Positions 6,743 through 10,931 of a stretch of 10,931 nt of DNA are shown in pieces. This DNA is from Parvularcula sp. (lineage in GTDB: Bacteria > Pseudomonadota > Alphaproteobacteria > Caulobacterales > Parvularculaceae). Numbering within the stretch: position 1 is the stretch's first letter; each line of letters opens with the position of its first letter. The notes beneath the pieces are model-generated. The model made no database searches. It was not told where the DNA came from and worked only from the letters and a program-made list of their open reading frames with translations. The DNA lies in contig DNZB01000322.1 in assembly GCA_003506635.1 (NCBI GenBank), forward strand, positions 1-10,931, given 5' to 3'. The translations under genes and the position numbers were made by a program.

Positions 6743-9700
6743 TCACGCAAGCGTCAAGCGTTGCGCGTTGTCGAGAGCGTCCGTCGGGACCGGCATCAAC
6801 CGGGCGTCATAGGTCCAAAGAAGCGCCGCCTCGACCGGACGGCCGGGATAGATTTCCTGAAGCAGCGCGCGATAGGCGGCCAGCTGCGCGAGATAGCCGG
6901 GGGCGACATCCTCGACCCGCGCCGGCGGCGGGCGGTTTGTCTTGTAATCGACGAGGAGGATGCGGTCCTTGAGGATCACCAGGCGGTCGATCTGGCCCGA
7001 AAGGGCAAGGCCCCGCGTCGCGCCGCCGATGGCGGCCTCGGCAAGGCCGGCGGGCGCGAAGACGGGGGCGAATTGCGGATCGTCAAGAACGCGCTGCGCC
7101 TCGGCGATAAGCGCAGCGATCCTTTCGTCCGAAAGCCCCGCGCCCATGCGGCGCGCCAGCCGCAAGGACGCCGCCGCACGCCCCGCCGGAGCGACCGCGG
7201 GGAGAAGCTCAAGGAGCCGGTGCAAAATCCGCCCACGGAGGAAAGCATCCTCGCGGCGCCCCGGCGCGTAGGACGCATCCTCTTCCTCCGGCGCAAGCGC
7301 CGAGGGCGACAGGCGGCGCGGCCGGGTTTCGGCCGACGCGGGCGCCCTGAGAAACGCCGGTAGGCTGAAGTCCGGCGGCGCGGCCAGGCCCACGCTCTCG
7401 CCTTTCGGCGGAACAGTCTGCGGGCATGCGATGCGCCGAACCTTGCCGCCGAAAAGCTCTTCGCCGGCCTCGGTCTCGGGCCCCAGCGCGTCAAGAGCGA
7501 GCGCGTGCCAGGTTCGCGCCTGAGGTTCAGAAGTCTCCGGGTACTTTCTGCCTCCCCGCTGGCAGCCGCAAACATAGAGCCGGTCCCTCGCGCGGGTCGC
7601 CGCGACATAGAGAAGGCGGCGATATTCGTCCCAGGCGTCTTTCTTCCTGTCTTCGGCGGCGGCGGCGATCGCGGGCGCGAATTTCCCCTGATCGAGCGCG
7701 AGCAGCGGCAGGCGCCCGCCATCCACGCCCTTCGCAATGAAAACGGAATCCTTGCCGTTCGTGTTCGGCGGCGCATGTGCGTCGAGGATGAAGACGATCG
7801 GCGCTTCAAGGCCTTTCGCCTTGTGGGCGGTCATCACCCGGACGCCGCCGTCCGCTTGCGCCGAATCGCGGTTGGCCTCGGCGTCCGACGCCGCGACCGC
7901 GTCAAGGAACAGGCGCAGACTGCGCGGGTTCGACGCCTCGAAATCGAGGGCGAGCCGCAGGAATTCCTCAATCGGCTCGCGCGACGGGGGACCTAGCCGC
8001 GCGGCGATGCGCCGCCACCCGGACGGCGCGCCGGTCTCAAGCGCATGCATGAAAAACGCCGCCGGGCCTTCTTTCAGCGCGACCGCGCGGGCGCGCGATA
8101 TCTCGCGCATGACAGGGCGCCATTCCTCGCGCGCCTGAAGCGCGCCCCACAAGCGCCCCTCGCGCCCATGCGCGAGTTCGAAAAGGTCTTCCTCGCTTAC
8201 ATTGAAAAACGGGCTTTTCAGCGTTTCGGCGAGCGACAGGTCATCGCCTTCGTAAAGCGCGGCGCGCGCATATGAAAGGAGGTCGAGAACGCCCTGATCC
8301 TCGACGAGCTTCATGCGGTCGGCGCCGGCGACCGGAACGTCGCGCCGGCTGAGCGCGCGGATCATCTCGTGGAACAGGGCGTCGCGCTTCTGGACAAGGA
8401 TCATGATGTCGCCGGCCGCGACGGGGCGCCCCTGCGATTCGAGGATTTCGCCGCCGCGCAGCCATCCGGCGACCCGTACCGCGACGGCTTCGGCGAGGAC
8501 GCGCTTCGGATTGGTCGCGGAGGTCTGGTCGAACGGCGCGTCCCAGGCCGCCGCCGCCGCGCCCGCGTCAAACGGGACGAGCGGCCAGATCTCGACGCTG
8601 CCCGCCATCCCGTCGCGCGTGCACAGATGTTCGGGCTGCGCGTCGCTGACGCCTTCCCAGACGGCGCGCCGCGCGAACAGGGCGTCAACGAATTGCAGCA
8701 CCGGGGCCGTCGTCCGGAAGGAGGCGTTGAGCGGCAGGTTTTCATACGCCGCCGCCGCGGCGATCTTCTTGCCGAGGTCCTGCTCTTTCGCATCGAACAG
8801 TTTGGCGTCTGCGCCCTGAAAGGAATAGATCGACTGCTTCTTGTCCCCGACGGCGAAAAACGTACGCGCCGCCTCGCGCGCGCCCGTCCCGGCGAAAAAC
8901 TCGGCAAGCGGACGTTCGATCACGTCCCAGGCGTCGGGGCTGGTGTCCTGCGCCTCATCGAGGAGGATATGGTCAAGCCCGTGATCGAGCTTGTACAGCA
9001 CCCAGGCGGCCGACTGCGCGCCGGTCAACAAGCGCCGCGTCAGTACGATCAGATCGTCGAAATCGAGCGCCGCGCGCGCGGTCTTCGCCGCGGCATAGGC
9101 GGCGAGGACGCGCTGCAGGAGGGCGTAGAGCGCGGAGGTGTCTTCAAAGGCCTGCGCCGCCCGCAGCCGATGAAGACGCGCGACGAAATCCTTTTGCGCG
9201 GATTGAAGGTACGGCTTGACGTTCGGATCGATCTTGTCGGTCGCTTGCGTCGCGATCTCGTCTCGCGGTTTTCCCTTATCCGTACAGAAAAACGCGAAAA
9301 GCGCCTCGTATTTCCCGTCTTCTGTCACGGCGTCGAAATAGGCGCGCAAGTTGGCGGCGCGCTTTTTCGGATTCGCCCCGTCGCCGTTAAGCGCGGCCTC
9401 CGCGCGCCGAAGCTTATCGACGGGAAGAAATGACACGAGGTCTCGCAGCAGGTCCCTCGCAGTATCCTCCGCGCCGACGCCCAGCGTGCGCTGCGCCGCT
9501 TCCCGTAAGGCGCGCCAGCCGGCCGGGTCTTCAGGAAAGTCGCGCCGCCGCCCGGTCGCCGCAGTCTCGATCAGCGCGCGCAAGGCGCCGCCGTTCATGC
9601 GCGTCAGGAGATGCCGGAACGCCGCGTCGTCCGCCGACTCAACCGCAACCCGCGCGACCGCCTCCCGCGCAAGGCGCGCCGCTTCCAGCGCGTCGATGAC

Positions 9701-10153
9701 CGAAAAGCCGGGCGCGACGCCGGCTTCCAGCGGAAAGCGCTTCAGGACGCTCTCGCAGAAGGAATGGATGGTCTGGATTTTAAGGCCGCCCGGCGTTTCG
9801 AGCGCGCGCGCAAAAAGCCGCCGCGCCTCGGCGAGTTCGGCGGGCGTGCGCGCGCGCGTCTTGTCGCCGTCAAGGTCCTGCAGCGCCGCGGCGAGCATTG
9901 CATCATCGGCGAGCGCAAAGCCGCCCAGCAATTTGAACAGGCGGTCCGCCATTTCCGCCGCCGCCGCCTTGGTGAACGTGATGCATAGGATCGCCGCCGG
10001 GGCCGCGCCGGCGAGCAGAAGGCGCGCGACGCGGTTTGTCAGAACGCGCGTCTTCCCGGCGCCGGCGTTCGCCGGCACGAATGCCGAGAGGGAGGGGCTC
10101 GCGGCGCGGCGTTGGCGCCTCGTTGTTTCCGTGATCGCCTCGGCCCCGCTCAT
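6743..10153 (-). CDS. addA: AddA helicase-nuclease subunit (double-strand break repair)
   Basis: The 1136-aa AddA subunit of the AddAB complex unwinds and degrades DNA from double-strand breaks and prepares 3' ends for RecA. UvrD/Rep-type (SF1A) helicase motifs appear in order: Walker A NAGAGKT (Lys34), motif Ia TFTKAAAAEM (59-68), motif II LDEAQDTS (Asp399, Glu400), motif III VGDKKQSIYSFQGAD (435-449), NASFRTT, motif V TAHKAKGLE (775-783) and motif VI VAATRAR (from 850). The C terminus is a RecB-type nuclease domain with GRILHRLLE, GQIDRL (Asp1056) and VDYKT (Asp1069, Lys1071). The start is set at ATG 10153: GAGGGAG lies 7 nt upstream, the ATG overlaps the addB stop as ATGA, and the 12 extra residues of a longer frame are only an arginine-rich shadow. 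This overlap suggests coupled translation and fixed subunit stoichiometry. The architecture matches the alphaproteobacterial AddA form. All key residues seem intact. Confidence 0.96.
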   Translation of the reverse strand: MSGAEAITETTRRQRRAASPSLSAFVPANAGAGKTRVLTNRVARLLLAGAAPAAILCITFTKAAAAEMADRLFKLLGGFALADDAMLAAALQDLDGDKTRARTPAELAEARRLFARALETPGGLKIQTIHSFCESVLKRFPLEAGVAPGFSVIDALEAARLAREAVARVAVESADDAAFRHLLTRMNGGALRALIETAATGRRRDFPEDPAGWRALREAAQRTLGVGAEDTARDLLRDLVSFLPVDKLRRAEAALNGDGANPKKRAANLRAYFDAVTEDGKYEALFAFFCTDKGKPRDEIATQATDKIDPNVKPYLQSAQKDFVARLHRLRAAQAFEDTSALYALLQRVLAAYAAAKTARAALDFDDLIVLTRRLLTGAQSAAWVLYKLDHGLDHILLDEAQDTSPDAWDVIERPLAEFFAGTGAREAARTFFAVGDKKQSIYSFQGADAKLFDAKEQDLGKKIAAAAAYENLPLNASFRTTAPVLQFVDALFARRAVWEGVSDAQPEHLCTRDGMAGSVEIWPLVPFDAGAAAAAWDAPFDQTSATNPKRVLAEAVAVRVAGWLRGGEILESQGRPVAAGDIMILVQKRDALFHEMIRALSRRDVPVAGADRMKLVEDQGVLDLLSYARAALYEGDDLSLAETLKSPFFNVSEEDLFELAHGREGRLWGALQAREEWRPVMREISRARAVALKEGPAAFFMHALETGAPSGWRRIAARLGPPSREPIEEFLRLALDFEASNPRSLRLFLDAVAASDAEANRDSAQADGGVRVMTAHKAKGLEAPIVFILDAHAPPNTNGKDSVFIAKGVDGGRLPLLALDQGKFAPAIAAAAEDRKKDAWDEYRRLLYVAATRARDRLYVCGCQRGGRKYPETSEPQARTWHALALDALGPETEAGEELFGGKVRRIACPQTVPPKGESVGLAAPPDFSLPAFLRAPASAETRPRRLSPSALAPEEEDASYAPGRREDAFLRGRILHRLLELLPAVAPAGRAAASLRLARRMGAGLSDERIAALIAEAQRVLDDPQFAPVFAPAGLAEAAIGGATRGLALSGQIDRLVILKDRILLVDYKTNRPPPARVEDVAPGYLAQLAAYRALLQEIYPGRPVEAALLWTYDARLMPVPTDALDNAQRLTLA

Positions 10154-10931
10154 TCGCCGTCTCCCTCGGCGTCTTCGCTCGCCGTCCATTCGCGCCGCCG
10201 CGCCAGCTGGTCATAGTCGGTGTCGAGCTCGGCGTTGTCGCGCCCGCCGCGCTTGATGAATTTCGCACGCGGTTTGCTGAGATAGGCGCTCTCGGGATCG
10301 TCGAAGCGCGCGATCCACTTGCGCAGCGCGTCTTCCGCTTCGCGCATCGCTTGTCCTGCGTCGGCGCCGCGGCGGCCGAATTCATCTTTGTCGGCGTCTC
10401 CCGTGCGGCCCGTGATGCGCAAATAGCGGTAGGCCTCGACGCCGCGCGCGGGGATGGAGGCGAAGCCGCCCGCGGCGAGGATCGCCGCCGTCAGCGGCAA
10501 TTGCGGGGAAAAATTCGTCTTGTCCTGCATGTCGGTCGGCAGGGTTGCAAGCTTGTAGTCGAAAATCGCCGCCGCTCCGCTCTCGAGAACATCGATGCGG
10601 TCGGCGCGGGCGGTCAGCGTGAAAGGGGGATCGACGCCCTGAAGCGTCAACGCGCCCTGGCTCTCGACGAAGCATCGGCCTTGCGCGCGCTGGCCGCGAT
10701 CGAATTCTGCGAACCAGCGCAGCGCTTCATCAAGCCCTGCCGACCAGAAAGCGCGGTCCGCGCCGGCAAGCCCTGCGCGCGCGGCCTCCTCGTCGAGCAA
10801 CGACTGAAGAGCTTCGAACGTCGGCGTTTCCGCGGCCGCCGCTGCGCGCTCGAACACGCGGTGGAGAAGCGTGCCGACTTCGCGCGGGCCGGGTTCGACG
10901 CCGGGTTCGTCAAGCGGTTTGAGGCGCAACA
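10150..10931 (-). CDS. addB: AddB subunit, C-terminal part (runs off the window)
   Basis: Only the last 260 or so codons of addB lie in the window; the frame is open to the right edge, so the true start is outside. AddB is the partner of AddA, with an inactive helicase-like region and a second nuclease domain. The visible part is that nuclease domain: GTLLHRVFE (His codon at 10863-10861), then ARADRID (Asp at 10602-10600) and FDYK (Asp-Tyr-Lys at 10560-10552), spaced as in the RecB nuclease family. After FDYK comes a segment rich in Pro, Gln and Leu (FSPQLPLTAAIL), typical of the family. Only one cysteine occurs in the visible protein, before the DYK motif, and the C-terminal three-cysteine group that holds an iron-sulfur cluster in Bacillus AddB is absent. 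The stop overlaps the addA start by 4 bp. Confidence 0.93.
   Translation of the reverse strand, partial: LRLKPLDEPGVEPGPREVGTLLHRVFERAAAAAETPTFEALQSLLDEEAARAGLAGADRAFWSAGLDEALRWFAEFDRGQRAQGRCFVESQGALTLQGVDPPFTLTARADRIDVLESGAAAIFDYKLATLPTDMQDKTNFSPQLPLTAAILAAGGFASIPARGVEAYRYLRITGRTGDADKDEFGRRGADAGQAMREAEDALRKWIARFDDPESAYLSKPRAKFIKRGGRDNAELDTDYDQLARRREWTASEDAEGDGE

Noticed and set aside
8369..9433. 354-codon open frame on the plus strand inside addA
   Set aside because: It runs opposite the helicase motifs of addA, has no recognisable motif and is dominated by Arg, Gly and Ala.
10154..10189. Longer addA N terminus starting at 10189
   Set aside because: The added 12 residues are mostly arginine read from the addB end, while the ATG at 10153 has a good ribosome binding site and the usual ATGA overlap.
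9351..10256. 301-codon open frame on the plus strand across the addA-addB junction
   Set aside because: Low-complexity Ala/Arg/Ser composition opposite the Walker A region of addA; a GC-driven shadow.

Overview
The window is very GC-rich DNA with ordinary, densely packed bacterial chromosomal genes. Gene content and order (trpA-accD-folC on the plus strand; addB-addA-trxA on the minus strand) and the style of the AddA, AddB and FolC proteins point to an alphaproteobacterium, plausibly of the Caulobacterales/Parvularculales/Rhodobacterales kind. That assignment is an inference from remembered family features, not from a search. I see no mobile element, tRNA, rRNA, CRISPR array or phage gene.

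Plus strand, 1-5493. A lipoprotein-type carboxylesterase (169-1866) is followed by a 122-bp gap that holds a compact palindrome. Next comes a small exported, Arg/Asp/Tyr-rich protein with a tandem repeat (1989-2378). A 55-bp gap containing two back-to-back hairpins leads into trpA (2434-3285, TTG start), accD (3308-4198, ATG start with a strong ribosome binding site) and folC (4213-5493, TTG start). These three are spaced by 22 and 14 bp and look like one operon for the last step of tryptophan synthesis, the carboxyltransferase beta subunit of acetyl-CoA carboxylase, and folate polyglutamylation. trpB and trpF are not directly upstream of trpA in this window, where many alphaproteobacteria would have them.

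Minus strand, 5496-10931, read right to left. The C-terminal part of addB runs off the right edge. Its stop overlaps the addA start (ATGA). Thioredoxin follows 80 bp after addA, with a possible promoter in that gap, and then a small uncharacterised lipoprotein whose stop lies 2 bp from the folC stop. AddA and AddB form the helicase-nuclease that processes double-strand breaks; both nuclease motifs are visible.

I do not find a clearly new biological system. The points most worth a second look are the hairpin that buries the trpA ribosome binding site and ends at its TTG start, the TTG-ATG-TTG start pattern in the operon, the Pro-to-Ala change in the TrpA signature loop, the tandem-repeat small exported protein, and the absence of the C-terminal cysteine cluster in AddB.
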